A stretch of DNA of 53,704 bases, taken from assembly GCF_036387535.1 (NCBI RefSeq), contig NZ_DASVTO010000048.1:1-53704 (forward strand), given 5' to 3'. A program made the position numbers and the translations under genes. The notes beneath the pieces are model-generated. The model searched no databases. It was given only the letters and a program-made list of their open reading frames with translations, and was not told the DNA's origin. Below, one piece after another: positions 1-8,323 of the stretch (within the stretch, counting starts at the first letter, position 1; each line of letters begins with the position of its first letter). The DNA comes from Sphingomonas_R sp036387535. GTDB lineage: Bacteria; Pseudomonadota; Alphaproteobacteria; Sphingomonadales; Sphingomonadaceae.

Positions 1-1
1 G

Positions 2-490
2 ATGACCCGGCGGTTCATCCGGCTGGACGCGGTGACGATGCGGACCCGCCCGGCGGGATCGTTCGAAGTGTTCGCACCGTCCATCGATATCGCGCGCGGC
101 GGATCGGCGACCCGGCTGGCTGCGCAGGCGGCCTATGAGGCGGCGGGCGTCGCGCCATCCGACATCGCGATCGCCCAGCTGCAGGATACCGAGGCGGGGG
201 CCGAAGTGATGCATATGGCCGAAAACGGCTTTTGCGCCGACGGCGACCAGGAGGCGTGGCTGGCGGAGGGGAAGACGGCGATCGGCGGCACCCTGCCGGT
301 CAACACCGATGGTGGCTGCATCGCCTGTGGCGAACCGATCGGGGCCTCAGGCCTGCGCCAGGTGTATGAGAATGTCGTCCAGTTGCGCGGAGACGCGGGG
401 CCGCGTCAGGCGCCCGGCGATCCGAAACTTGCCTATTCCCATGTTTATGGTGCGCCGGGCGTGTCGGCCGTCACCATCCTGTCCCGATAA
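2..490 (+). CDS. SCP-x/lipid-transfer-type thiolase, C-terminal part (cut by window start)
   Basis: This is the 3' end of a thiolase-superfamily protein; the start lies before the window, so the first ATG seen is probably internal. The last 160 residues contain the C-terminal thiolase half. The stretch NTDGGCIACGEPIGASGLRQ fits the non-specific lipid-transfer/SCP-x subgroup, where GEP stands in place of the GHP of classical thiolases. Members of this subgroup act as thiolases or retro-aldolases on branched or sterol-like acyl-CoAs. The stop is 10 nt before the E1 alpha start, so it probably heads the same transcript. The family call is firm; the reaction (thiolysis or aldol cleavage) is open. 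Confidence 0.8.
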   Translation: MTRRFIRLDAVTMRTRPAGSFEVFAPSIDIARGGSATRLAAQAAYEAAGVAPSDIAIAQLQDTEAGAEVMHMAENGFCADGDQEAWLAEGKTAIGGTLPVNTDGGCIACGEPIGASGLRQVYENVVQLRGDAGPRQAPGDPKLAYSHVYGAPGVSAVTILSR

Positions 491-500
491 GGATGCTGCG

Positions 501-1472
501 ATGCAATTGAGCCGTGACGAACTGATCCGCGCCTATCGCCGGATGGTAACGATCCGCATGTTCGAGGAACGGTTGCACGACGAGATCCAGACCGGGGAAA
601 TCGCGGGCTTCACGCATCTTTATGGCGGGCAGGAAGCCGCGGCGGTCGGCGTGTGCGAGCATCTGGACAGCAACGACTATATCGTTTCCACCCATCGCGG
701 CCACGGCCACTGCATCGCCAAGGGGTGCGATGTGAAAGGCATGATGAAGGAGATTTATGGGCGCGCCGACGGGCTGTGCAAGGGCAAGGCGGGATCGATG
801 CACATCGCCGACGTGTCGATCGGCATGCTGGGCGCCAACGGCATCGTCGGGGCCGGCGCGCCCCAGGCGGTCGGCGCCGCGATCGCGGCCAAGCTGGACG
901 GCAAGGGCGGAGTCGGAATCGCCTTTTCCGGAGACGGCGCCTGCAACCAGGGCACCACGTTCGAAGCGATGAACCTGGCGGTGGTGACCAAGGCGCCCTG
1001 TATCTTCGTGTTCGAGAACAACCATTATTCCGAGCATACCGGCGTCGACTATGCGGTCGGCACGGCACGCGACATCGCCAGCCGCGCGGAAGCGTTCGGC
1101 ATGAAGGTCTGGCGTGCGGACGGTTGCGACTTCTTCGCGACCTATGATGCGATGCGCGAACTGCTGGACCATGTCCGCGGCGGTAACGGGCCGGCGGCGA
1201 TCGAACTGGATACCGAACGCTATTACGGTCACTTCGAAGGCGATCCCCAGCGCTATCGCGGGGCGGGCGAGATCGACCGGCTGCGCGCGGAGCGTGACTG
1301 TCTGAAGGCGTTCCGAAAGCGCGTGACGGACGCCGGGCTGCTGGACGGTGCCGATCTCGACATGGTCGAGCGCGAAACCGCGGCGCTGATCGACGCGGCG
1401 GTTGCCGAGGCACGCGTGGCCGCCCCGCCGGACCCGGCCGACGTCACCGCCGATGTCTATATTTCCTATTGA
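501..1472 (+). CDS. Thiamine-diphosphate-dependent 2-oxoacid (acetoin-type) dehydrogenase E1 alpha subunit
   Basis: A 323-residue E1 alpha subunit, the usual size for acetoin or pyruvate dehydrogenase alpha chains. The ThDP/Mg motif runs from GDGACNQGTTFEAMNL to FENN near the middle of the protein. The HRGHGHCIAKG stretch and the phosphorylation-loop region are also recognisable. The ATG at 501 was chosen over a longer open frame because AAGGA sits 8 nt upstream and the protein begins at the family's normal first helix. With E1 beta and E2 immediately downstream it should form the decarboxylating part of an oxidative 2-oxoacid or acetoin-cleaving complex in the cytoplasm. No E3 gene is present in the window. 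Confidence 0.9.
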   Translation: MQLSRDELIRAYRRMVTIRMFEERLHDEIQTGEIAGFTHLYGGQEAAAVGVCEHLDSNDYIVSTHRGHGHCIAKGCDVKGMMKEIYGRADGLCKGKAGSMHIADVSIGMLGANGIVGAGAPQAVGAAIAAKLDGKGGVGIAFSGDGACNQGTTFEAMNLAVVTKAPCIFVFENNHYSEHTGVDYAVGTARDIASRAEAFGMKVWRADGCDFFATYDAMRELLDHVRGGNGPAAIELDTERYYGHFEGDPQRYRGAGEIDRLRAERDCLKAFRKRVTDAGLLDGADLDMVERETAALIDAAVAEARVAAPPDPADVTADVYISY

Positions 1473-1488
1473 TCCGGAGCCACCGACC

Positions 1489-2499
1489 ATGACCCAGATG
1501 ATGCTCCGCGACGCGATCGTATCGACGATCGCCGCCGAAATGGAGCGCGATCCGAACATCATCATGCTGGGCGAGGATATCGTCGGCGGCATGGGCACGG
1601 CCGGTGGGCCGGAGGCGATCGGCGGGATCTGGAGCACCAGCGGCGGCCTGTTTGCCAAGTTCGGCCCCGATCGCGTCATCGACACGCCGATTTCGGAAAG
1701 CGCGATCATCGGCGCGGCGGCCGGCGCCGCGCTGGCCGGCAAGCGCCCGATCGCCGAACTGATGTTCGCCGATTTCGTGGGCGTCAGCCTGGACCAGATC
1801 TGGAACCAGGTGGCCAAGTTCCGGTACATGTTCGGGGGCAAGTCGCGGTGCCCGATCACCATCAGGCTGGCGTATGGCGCGGGTCTGAACGCCGCCGCGC
1901 AGCACAGCCAGTCGGTCTATGCGCTGATGACCGCGATGCCCGGGCTCAAGATCGTGCTGCCGACCACGCCCGCCGATGCCAAGGGGCTGCTGACCCAGGC
2001 GATCCGCGACGACGATCCGGTGTTGTTCTTCGAACACAAGGCCCTCTACGCCGTCCGTGGCGAGGTGCCGGACGGCGACTATACCATTCCCTTCGGCCAT
2101 GCCGAACTGATCCGTGCCGGCGAACATGTAACGATCGTGGCATGCGGGCTGATGACCAGCTTCGCGGCCAGCGCGGCCGACGAACTCGCGGCCGAGGGGA
2201 TTGGCTGCGACGTGCTGGACCTGCGCACCACCAGCCCGCTGGACGAGGAGGCGATCCTCGATTCGGTCGAACAGACCGGCCGGCTGGTCGTGGTCGACGA
2301 AAGCCCGCCGCGATGCAGCCTTGCGACCGATATTTCGGCCCTGGTCTGCGAACGCGCGTTCGCCAGCCTGAAGGCGCCGCCGGTGATGGTCACCGCGCCG
2401 CATTCGCCCGTCCCGTTCGCCCGCGAACTGGAAAGCGCCTATCTGCCATCGCCCGCCAAGATCGTGGCGGCGGTGCGCAAGACGCTGGCATATCGCTGA
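1489..2499 (+). CDS. Thiamine-diphosphate-dependent 2-oxoacid (acetoin-type) dehydrogenase E1 beta subunit
   Basis: A 336-residue transketolase-like beta subunit. The N-terminal pyrimidine-binding domain holds the conserved GEDI and DTPISE stretches, and the C-terminal domain carries DLRTTSPLDEEAI and VDE. The ATG at 1489 has GGAG 9 nt upstream, and the gene starts 16 nt after the alpha-subunit stop. It pairs with the upstream subunit to form the E1 tetramer. A longer open frame reaching 1402 would overlap E1 alpha and has no family support. Family assignment is secure; whether the substrate is acetoin, a branched-chain oxoacid or an intermediate of the local pathway cannot be told from sequence. 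Confidence 0.9.
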   Translation: MTQMMLRDAIVSTIAAEMERDPNIIMLGEDIVGGMGTAGGPEAIGGIWSTSGGLFAKFGPDRVIDTPISESAIIGAAAGAALAGKRPIAELMFADFVGVSLDQIWNQVAKFRYMFGGKSRCPITIRLAYGAGLNAAAQHSQSVYALMTAMPGLKIVLPTTPADAKGLLTQAIRDDDPVLFFEHKALYAVRGEVPDGDYTIPFGHAELIRAGEHVTIVACGLMTSFAASAADELAAEGIGCDVLDLRTTSPLDEEAILDSVEQTGRLVVVDESPPRCSLATDISALVCERAFASLKAPPVMVTAPHSPVPFARELESAYLPSPAKIVAAVRKTLAYR

Positions 2500-3920
2500 T
2501 GGCCGCGCTCCGGGCCTTCACCATGCCCAAATGGGGCATCGAGATGCAGGAGGGGACGCTGGCCGAATGGCTCGTCGCCGAGGGCGCCGCCTTTGCCAAG
2601 GGCGATCTGATCGCGCTGATCGAAACCGACAAGATCACCAACGAATATGAGGCGGAACGCGACGGGGTGCTGGCGCGGATCGTGACCGCCGCGGGTGAGA
2701 CCAAGCCGGTCGGCGCCTTGCTGGGCGTGTTCGCCGATGGCGCAGCGGACGGCGCAGACGTCGACGCCTTCCTGCTGACGTTTCGCGCGGCGAACACCGT
2801 GACGGCAGCGGGGCAGGGCGCGAGCAGCCCGGCGGCGGCCCCTGCGGCCCCTGCGGCGGCTGCCGATCCGACGCCGATCGCGGTGGCGGTCGTGCCGCCG
2901 TCGGTGCCGGACGGGATCGCGATCAGCCCGGCCGGCCGGGCACTCGCCGAGGCGCGGGGTGTCGACGTGGCGGGCCTGGCCGGCACCGGTCGCGGCGGCA
3001 GGATCACGCATCAGGATGTCGATCAGGCGTCGCGGCCCGCGGCGCCCATCCCGGCAGGCGGCCCGGTAGAAATCGTGGTTGTTCCGGATACCCATTATGC
3101 ATCGCCCCTGGCCAAGCGGCTGGCCGCGCAGCACGGCGTCGACCTGGGCACGCTGCGCGGGACCGGTCCGCGCGGCCGGATCTGCAAGGCGGACGTGCTG
3201 TCCCGGCTGGCGCCGGCGTCGTCGACCGGCGCCGGGCCGGACATCGTTCCGATGGACAAGATCCGTCGCATCGTGGCGCGGCGCCTGACCGAGGCAAAGC
3301 AGGCCATCCCCCACTTCTACCTTCGCGCCGAAGCGACTGTGGACGCGCTTGTCGCAATGCGGCGGGTCGCCACCCTTGTCGCGGGAGAGAAGGCGTCGAT
3401 CAACGATTGCCTGGTGCGCGCCGTCGCGCTGGCGCTGATCGAGGTGCCCGACTGCAACGTCCAGGTGCATGGCGATGCCATCCACCGTTTCCGCACCGCC
3501 GACGTGGCGATCGCGATCGCGGCGGACCGCGGGCTGGTGACCCCGGTGATCCGCGCAGCCGAAACGCTGTCGGTGCACGCCATCGCCGAGGTCACGCGCG
3601 GTTTGCTCGCCAGGGCGAATGCCGGACGCCTTTCGCACGAGGACATGAGCGCCGGCAGCTTCACCGTGTCGAATCTCGGCATGTTCGGGATCGACGGGTT
3701 CGATGCGATCATCAATCCGCCGCAGGGGGCGATCCTGGCGGTCGGCGGCATGCGGCGGGTCTGGGGCGAGCAGGCCGATGGCTCCGGCGCGTTCGAAAGC
3801 CGGATCGGCGTTACGCTGTCCTGCAATCACCGCGCGATCGACGGGGCCGCGGGCGCGCGGTTCCTGGCCGCGCTGAAAAGGCGGATCGAGACGCCCGACC
3901 TGCTGTTCGCCCGGCCATGA
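2499..3920 (+). CDS. Dihydrolipoamide acyltransferase E2 with two peripheral-subunit-binding domains
   Basis: A 473-residue E2. Domains in order: one lipoyl domain (about residues 1-77, lipoyl lysine K45 in ETDKI), an Ala/Pro-rich linker, a first E3/E1-binding domain (about 141-173), a short linker, a second such domain (about 200-237), and the catalytic acyltransferase core (about 250-473). The core keeps the active-site histidine H444 in NHRAIDG; the family usually has D before this HR. Start and previous stop share TGATG, implying translational coupling. Two binding domains in tandem are less usual than one. E2 passes the acyl group from lipoamide to CoA. E3 must come from elsewhere in the genome. 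Confidence 0.9.
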   Translation: MAALRAFTMPKWGIEMQEGTLAEWLVAEGAAFAKGDLIALIETDKITNEYEAERDGVLARIVTAAGETKPVGALLGVFADGAADGADVDAFLLTFRAANTVTAAGQGASSPAAAPAAPAAAADPTPIAVAVVPPSVPDGIAISPAGRALAEARGVDVAGLAGTGRGGRITHQDVDQASRPAAPIPAGGPVEIVVVPDTHYASPLAKRLAAQHGVDLGTLRGTGPRGRICKADVLSRLAPASSTGAGPDIVPMDKIRRIVARRLTEAKQAIPHFYLRAEATVDALVAMRRVATLVAGEKASINDCLVRAVALALIEVPDCNVQVHGDAIHRFRTADVAIAIAADRGLVTPVIRAAETLSVHAIAEVTRGLLARANAGRLSHEDMSAGSFTVSNLGMFGIDGFDAIINPPQGAILAVGGMRRVWGEQADGSGAFESRIGVTLSCNHRAIDGAAGARFLAALKRRIETPDLLFARP

Positions 3921-4924
3921 CGGCGGTGTCGCGCATCGTCCTGGCGCGGCGGCCGGTGGGAATGCCGGTGGCGGACGATTTCCGGGAGGAGGCCGCCGAA
4001 CTGCCCCCGATCGCGGATGGCGAGGTGCTGGTTGCCGTCCGGACGCTTTCGATCGATCCCGCCATCCGCGGTTTTCTGGACGACCGGCCGAGCTACCTGC
4101 CGCCGGTCGCGATCGGCGAAACCGTCCGTGGCATGATGCTGGGTGAGGTGCTGGCGTCGCGCAATCCGGCGCTGGTCATCGGCCAACATGTCCGCGCGCT
4201 GGCCGGCTGGGCGGACCGGGTCGTGCTGTCCGCCGACGCACTGGGGCTGGAGGTCGTCGAGACCGATCCCGACATCGCGATCGAAACCCGGATGGGTGCG
4301 CTTGGCCCCGCCGGGCTGACCGCCTGGGTCGGCCTGCATGTCATCGCCGCCGTCCGGCCCGGGGAGACGGTGCTGGTCAGTGCCGCCGCCGGCGCGGTCG
4401 GCAGCGTCGCATGCCAGATCGCGCGGCTGCGCGGCTGCCGGGTGATCGGGTTGGCCGGATCGGCGGCGAAGTGCGCGGCGATCCGCGATCTGGGGGTGGA
4501 AACCGCGATCGACTATCGCGCCGAATCCGATTTGGCGGCCGCGATCGCCGCCGCGGCGCCGGGGGGCGTGGACGTCTATTTCGACAATGTCGGCGGGGCC
4601 ACGCTGGAAACGATCCTGCCGCTGATGCGCGATCAGGGACGTGTGGCGGTCTGCGGGATGATCGGCGACTATAATGATCAGGACCACCCTTATGGCGTCC
4701 GTACCCTGTGGCAGCTGGTGGTGCGGCGGCTGACGCTGCGCGGGTTCCTGACCTACGACCATGGCGATCGCCTGGCCGAGGCGCAGCGCGACCTGGACGC
4801 CTGGGCGTCCGCCGGCGCGCTCCGATCCCTGGAAACGATCTATCACGGGATCGGCGCCGCGCCGCAGGCCTTCATCGACCTGATGGCGCGGCGCACGATC
4901 GGCAAGACGCTGGTGCGCCTCTAA
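3917..4924 (+). CDS. NADP-dependent medium-chain reductase, zinc-free CurA/PTGR type
   Basis: A 335-residue member of the medium-chain dehydrogenase/reductase superfamily. It has the N-terminal GroES-like fold and a Rossmann domain with AAAGAVGSVACQIARLRG as the dinucleotide loop, followed by VDVYFDNVGG typical of the CurA/prostaglandin-reductase/leukotriene-hydroxydehydrogenase branch. No structural-zinc cysteine cluster is seen. Such enzymes reduce the C=C bond of alpha,beta-unsaturated carbonyls. The start overlaps the E2 stop as ATGA, so it is co-translated with the E2 gene and probably acts on an enone or enoyl intermediate of the same pathway. The substrate is unknown. Confidence 0.85.
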   Translation: MTAVSRIVLARRPVGMPVADDFREEAAELPPIADGEVLVAVRTLSIDPAIRGFLDDRPSYLPPVAIGETVRGMMLGEVLASRNPALVIGQHVRALAGWADRVVLSADALGLEVVETDPDIAIETRMGALGPAGLTAWVGLHVIAAVRPGETVLVSAAAGAVGSVACQIARLRGCRVIGLAGSAAKCAAIRDLGVETAIDYRAESDLAAAIAAAAPGGVDVYFDNVGGATLETILPLMRDQGRVAVCGMIGDYNDQDHPYGVRTLWQLVVRRLTLRGFLTYDHGDRLAEAQRDLDAWASAGALRSLETIYHGIGAAPQAFIDLMARRTIGKTLVRL

Positions 4925-4927
4925 ACG

Positions 4928-5338
4928 TCAGGCGCGATGGATGTTCGTGAACGTGCGGCTCGCGAACGCCCAGCGGTCGTTCTGCTTGACGCAGACATCG
5001 TCATAGCGGCCCCGGTCGCGCTTCGTGATGCCGTCGCGATCATAGACCTCCGACGTCCAGGAGCGGACGATGGCACGGTCGCCATCGACCAGGATGGCGC
5101 CCGGCGTGGTGGTGAAGATGATGCCGGGATAGTGCGCCATCGCCCCGTTCCACATCTCCACGATTGCGGCGCGACCGTGAACCTCGCCGATCTCGGGATA
5201 ATCGGGCAGAGACCAGACCGCGTCGTCCGCCCATGTCGCCCCCCAATCGTCGGGATCGTTGCGGCAGACCGCGTCCGCATAGGCATCCAGCAATTCCCGG
5301 ATCGCCAGTCGATCCTCGATCGGTCCTTCGAATGCCAT
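4928..5338 (-). CDS. SnoaL-like (NTF2-fold) protein
   Basis: A 136-residue protein of the SnoaL/NTF2-like family, seen from the N-terminal pattern IRELLDAYADAVCRND, the DDWGATWADDAVW strand and the GRAAIVEMW helix. The fold is a small alpha-beta cone used for dehydration, isomerisation or cyclisation of polyketide-, steroid- or bile-acid-like compounds, though many members have no known activity. It is the last gene of a minus-strand group (acyl-CoA dehydrogenase, Rieske ferredoxin, this gene). It ends 3 nt from the stop of the convergent reductase, and both stops lie inside a short GCGCCT/AGGCGC dyad that may end both transcripts. Confidence 0.75.
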   Translation of the reverse strand: MAFEGPIEDRLAIRELLDAYADAVCRNDPDDWGATWADDAVWSLPDYPEIGEVHGRAAIVEMWNGAMAHYPGIIFTTTPGAILVDGDRAIVRSWTSEVYDRDGITKRDRGRYDDVCVKQNDRWAFASRTFTNIHRA

Positions 5339-5412
5339 CCGTCACCTCCCATCAGCCTTCAGCAGACGTATCCGCGTCGCGGGGCAGGGCCACCTGTGCA
5401 AAGAGCGAGCCG

Positions 5413-5781
5413 TCAGTTGCGGGCGCGGACCGGAAGATGCTCGAAACCAGGCGCCGCATCCGGTACCGCCACCTCGACCCAGCCGCCGACCACGCGCGTA
5501 TCGAACAGGAGCAGCGGTGCATAGCTGCCGCCGATGCATTTGCCCGTAGCCAGATCGAAGCGCGCCCCGTGCAGCGGGCACAGGATCGCCCCGCGGCGGA
5601 TGCGTCCGCTGCCAAGATCGGACGCGGCGTGCGGGCAGCGATCGATCGTCGCACGGATCTGTCCATCCACCAGGGCGAGCAGGACGGGCCAGCCCTGCAC
5701 GATCAGGCCGACCCCGGTGCCGTCGACGAGGCCGTCCGCGCGGGCCGCCCGGTGATAGCGGCGCTCCCCCATGTCCGTCAT
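5413..5781 (-). CDS. Rieske-type [2Fe-2S] ferredoxin
   Basis: A 122-residue single-domain Rieske protein. The cluster ligands are C49 and H51 (CPH) and C68 and H71 (CPLH), in the order expected for Rieske ferredoxins of aromatic-ring and other oxygenases. There is no signal peptide or membrane segment, so it should be a soluble cytoplasmic electron carrier. The ATG at 5781 overlaps the stop of the upstream acyl-CoA dehydrogenase (ATGA); a longer open frame is an artefact of that gene. No oxygenase large subunit lies in the window, so its partner is either elsewhere or not an oxygenase. Confidence 0.85.
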   Translation of the reverse strand: MTDMGERRYHRAARADGLVDGTGVGLIVQGWPVLLALVDGQIRATIDRCPHAASDLGSGRIRRGAILCPLHGARFDLATGKCIGGSYAPLLLFDTRVVGGWVEVAVPDAAPGFEHLPVRARN

Positions 5782-6908
5782 GCGTGGCCCTGCTCCGCGC
5801 GGGTCAGATCGAGATAGCGTCGCCGTTCGCTGGCGCTGTCGCCCAGCAGCATCGCCAGCAGCATGATCCGCTTGTGGCCGTGGCCAAGCGCCAGTTCGTC
5901 GCTGGTCCCCATCCCGCCATGGAACTGGATGCACTCCTCGCCGAGCTTCATCGCGGCGGCGGCGACGAAGCTCTTGGCTGCCGCGATCGCGGCGGGGTGG
6001 TCTGCGCCGACGGTCAGGGCCGCGCGGAACAGATGCGACCGCGATTGTTCGAGCGCGACGTAGCAGTCGGCCATGCGATGCTGGATCGCCTGGAAACTTC
6101 CGATCGGCTGACCAAATTGTTTTCGGGTCCGGATATGATCCAGCGTGGCATCGAACATCATCGCCATGATCCCGACCAGCTCCGCACAGGCGGCCACACG
6201 CGCTTCGTCGAACGTCGCCAGCAGCGCGTCCGCACCGCCGTCCAGCCGTTCCGCCCGTGTCACCCCGCGCAGGTGCAGTTCGCACGCGACGCCGCCGTCG
6301 ACCAGGCGGTAGCTGCGCAGATCGATACCGGGCGCGTCGGCCGGCACGAGCCAGAGCGAGATGCCGTCGGCATCGTCGTCGCCCGCGCCGTCATCGCGGG
6401 TGGAGACGATGAACCCGTCGGCGCCGACACCGGCGATGACGAAGGTCTTGACGCCATCAAGTTCCACATCCGCGCCGTGGTGCGCCGCCCGACATCGCAC
6501 GGTCAACGGGTTGAACCGGGCCGCCGGTTCGACATGGGCCAGCACCAGCCGTTTTTCGCCGGCCACGATCCCGGGAAACCAGGCATCGCGCTGCGCCGCG
6601 GTGCCGGCACGTTCCAGCAGCCGACCGGCCAGGATGAGATCGGAAAGATAGGGTTCGCTGCACAGGCCGCGGCCCAGTTCTTCCATCACGGTGATCAGTG
6701 CGGCCGGGCCTGCGCCCATCCCCCCGACATCCTGCCCGAACGGCAATGCCAGCAGCCCCAGTTCCGCCATCGCCCGCCAATGGGCGGCGGAGAATCCTTC
6801 CGGCGCCGCGCGGTCGCGGTTGCGGATCGCGGCATCCTGGCGCCCGGTCATCAGCCGGACCACCAGGTCGCGCATCATCTGCTGTTCGTCGTCGAGATCG
6901 AAGTCCAC
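5778..6908 (-). CDS. Acyl-CoA dehydrogenase family protein
   Basis: A 376-residue acyl-CoA dehydrogenase. The C-terminal domain has the FAD/dimer motif TRKQFGQPIGSFQAIQHRMA and, further on, QFHGGMGTSDE. The FAD-binding middle domain is less conserved: the usual T/S-E-P-x-G-S-D stretch is replaced by HVEPAARFN, so substrate or flavin contacts may differ. Such divergent members often form the second subunit of alpha2beta2 dehydrogenases for bulky CoA thioesters. It is divergent from the acyl-CoA dehydrogenase at 7094 with a 185-nt gap, so the two may be co-regulated and could pair. It heads the minus-strand group with the Rieske and SnoaL-like genes. Confidence 0.85.
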   Translation of the reverse strand: MDFDLDDEQQMMRDLVVRLMTGRQDAAIRNRDRAAPEGFSAAHWRAMAELGLLALPFGQDVGGMGAGPAALITVMEELGRGLCSEPYLSDLILAGRLLERAGTAAQRDAWFPGIVAGEKRLVLAHVEPAARFNPLTVRCRAAHHGADVELDGVKTFVIAGVGADGFIVSTRDDGAGDDDADGISLWLVPADAPGIDLRSYRLVDGGVACELHLRGVTRAERLDGGADALLATFDEARVAACAELVGIMAMMFDATLDHIRTRKQFGQPIGSFQAIQHRMADCYVALEQSRSHLFRAALTVGADHPAAIAAAKSFVAAAAMKLGEECIQFHGGMGTSDELALGHGHKRIMLLAMLLGDSASERRRYLDLTRAEQGHA

Positions 6909-7010
6909 GCATCCCCCGCATCGCTGGCGTCCGGTCGCTGCCGACGCGTCGTAAGCAGGCGCGGCCCGGCTTCGGATATCAGGACGAGGCGGGTGTTCCT
7001 GCTACTCGGA

Positions 7011-7045
7011 TTAGGGATAGGTCCTGCGCCGCATGGCTACCCTAG
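7011..7045. promoter_or_regulatory. Imperfect dyad TTAGGGATAG / CTACCCTAG between divergent acyl-CoA dehydrogenases
   Basis: The half-sites TTAGGGATAG and CTACCCTAG (whose complement is CTAGGGTAG) face each other in the gap between the two divergent acyl-CoA dehydrogenase genes, with about 16 nt between them. The position suits a shared operator. The match is imperfect and no regulator in the window can be linked to it. Confidence 0.25.
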
Positions 7046-7093
7046 CGCTTTTCGCAGCGAGAAATGATCGCGGGTGGTGATACGGCATGGCGC

Positions 7094-8302
7094 ATGAATC
7101 TGGAACTCGATCAGGACGAACTCGGCTTTCGGGAGGAGGTGCGCGCCTTTCTCGCGGAGCATCTGCCGCAGCATCTGCGGGACGGCGCGGCGGCGACGCC
7201 GACGGTGTTCGCCGAACCGGACATCGGCCGGGAATGGCAGCGCATCCTGCACGCGAAGGGATGGCTCGGCTATCACTGGCCGCTGCAGCATGGCGGCACC
7301 GGCTGGACGCCGACGCAGCGCTATATCTTCGAACGGGAATGCGCGCTGGCCGACGCGCCCGGTCTGCCCGTGCTCGGCCTCAAGCTGCTGGGGCCGGTGC
7401 TGCACGCATTCGGTACGCCCGCGCAGCAATCCCGGTATCTGCCCCGCATCCTGTCGGGGGAGGATTATTGGTGCCAGGGCTTTTCGGAACCGGGATCGGG
7501 ATCCGACCTCGCCAGCCTGAAGACGACCGCGGTGCGCGACGGGGACCGCTACCGCATCAACGGGAGCAAGATCTGGACGACGCACGCGCATTTCGCCGAC
7601 CACATGTTCTGCCTGGTTCGCACCGATTCGACCGTGAAGGCGCAGGCCGGGATCAGCTTCATCCTGATCGACATGCGGCAGCCGGGCGTCACGGTACGCC
7701 CGATCATCGGCCTGGCCGGCGATCATGAGGTGAACGAGGTCTTTCTGGACGACGTCGTGGCGCCCGTGTCGGATCTGGTGGGGCAGGAAGGGCAGGGATG
7801 GACGATCGCCAAGTTCCTGCTGGAGAATGAACGCGGAGGATCCTGTCTCGCCCCCGCCCTGATCGCCGCGCTCCAGCGCCTGCGCGCCGCGGGCGAGCAT
7901 CAACCATCGGGCACGGGCGGGGTGATGATGGAAGACAGCGACTTCGCCGATGCGCTGGCGCGGGTGGAACTGGAGGCGCAGGCGCTGGAGGTCACCGAAC
8001 TCCGGATCCTGGCGGAGATCGCGCATGGCCGCAAACCGGGGCCGCAGACATCGATGGTCAAGATGGTGGCGTCGTCGCTGCGACAGGAGGTCGATGCACT
8101 CGCGGTGCGGCTACACGGCTATGCCGGGCTGCAACTGGAAACGCGGCGCCCGCTTTACGGCAACAGCAGTGCCGAGCCGATCGAGAGCAAGGCCGCGCAG
8201 GTCGCGGCCCCCGCCTATCTCAACAGTCGGGCCTGGACGATCTTCGGTGGCAGCAACGAGATCCAGCGTACCATCATCGCCAAGACCGTCCTGGGCCTTT
8301 AA
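7094..8302 (+). CDS. Acyl-CoA dehydrogenase family protein (FadE-like)
   Basis: A 402-residue acyl-CoA dehydrogenase with a complete set of family motifs: an N-terminal helix LDQDELGFREEVRAFL, the middle-domain GFSEPGSGSDLASL that binds flavin, WTTHAHFAD, and the C-terminal FGGSNEIQRTIIAKTVLGL. It desaturates an acyl-CoA at C2-C3 and passes electrons to ETF. The ATG at 7094 gives the family's usual N-terminus; an in-frame ATG at 7064 would add ten residues of no recognisable character. Its C-terminal half resembles the larger subunits of heteromeric dehydrogenases acting on steroid or branched side chains, which makes the divergent neighbour at 5778-6908 a candidate partner. Confidence 0.88.
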   Translation: MNLELDQDELGFREEVRAFLAEHLPQHLRDGAAATPTVFAEPDIGREWQRILHAKGWLGYHWPLQHGGTGWTPTQRYIFERECALADAPGLPVLGLKLLGPVLHAFGTPAQQSRYLPRILSGEDYWCQGFSEPGSGSDLASLKTTAVRDGDRYRINGSKIWTTHAHFADHMFCLVRTDSTVKAQAGISFILIDMRQPGVTVRPIIGLAGDHEVNEVFLDDVVAPVSDLVGQEGQGWTIAKFLLENERGGSCLAPALIAALQRLRAAGEHQPSGTGGVMMEDSDFADALARVELEAQALEVTELRILAEIAHGRKPGPQTSMVKMVASSLRQEVDALAVRLHGYAGLQLETRRPLYGNSSAEPIESKAAQVAAPAYLNSRAWTIFGGSNEIQRTIIAKTVLGL

Positions 8303-8323
8303 GCACGTCGGCGGCGCTGCCGA

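Noticed and set aside
309..500. N-terminal extension of E1 alpha
   Set aside because: It overlaps the thiolase end in another frame and has no family match; ATG 501 has the ribosome-binding site.
471..1862. Long minus-strand open frame (463 codons)
   Set aside because: It lies antisense to the E1 alpha/beta genes, is rich in Arg/His/Asp and matches no family. It is a shadow of high-GC codon bias. The same holds for long frames at 7037-8026, 8378-9560, 12567-14642 and 44136-46115.
2820..2900. Ala/Pro-rich repeat as a separate repeat feature
   Set aside because: It is the flexible linker of the E2 protein.
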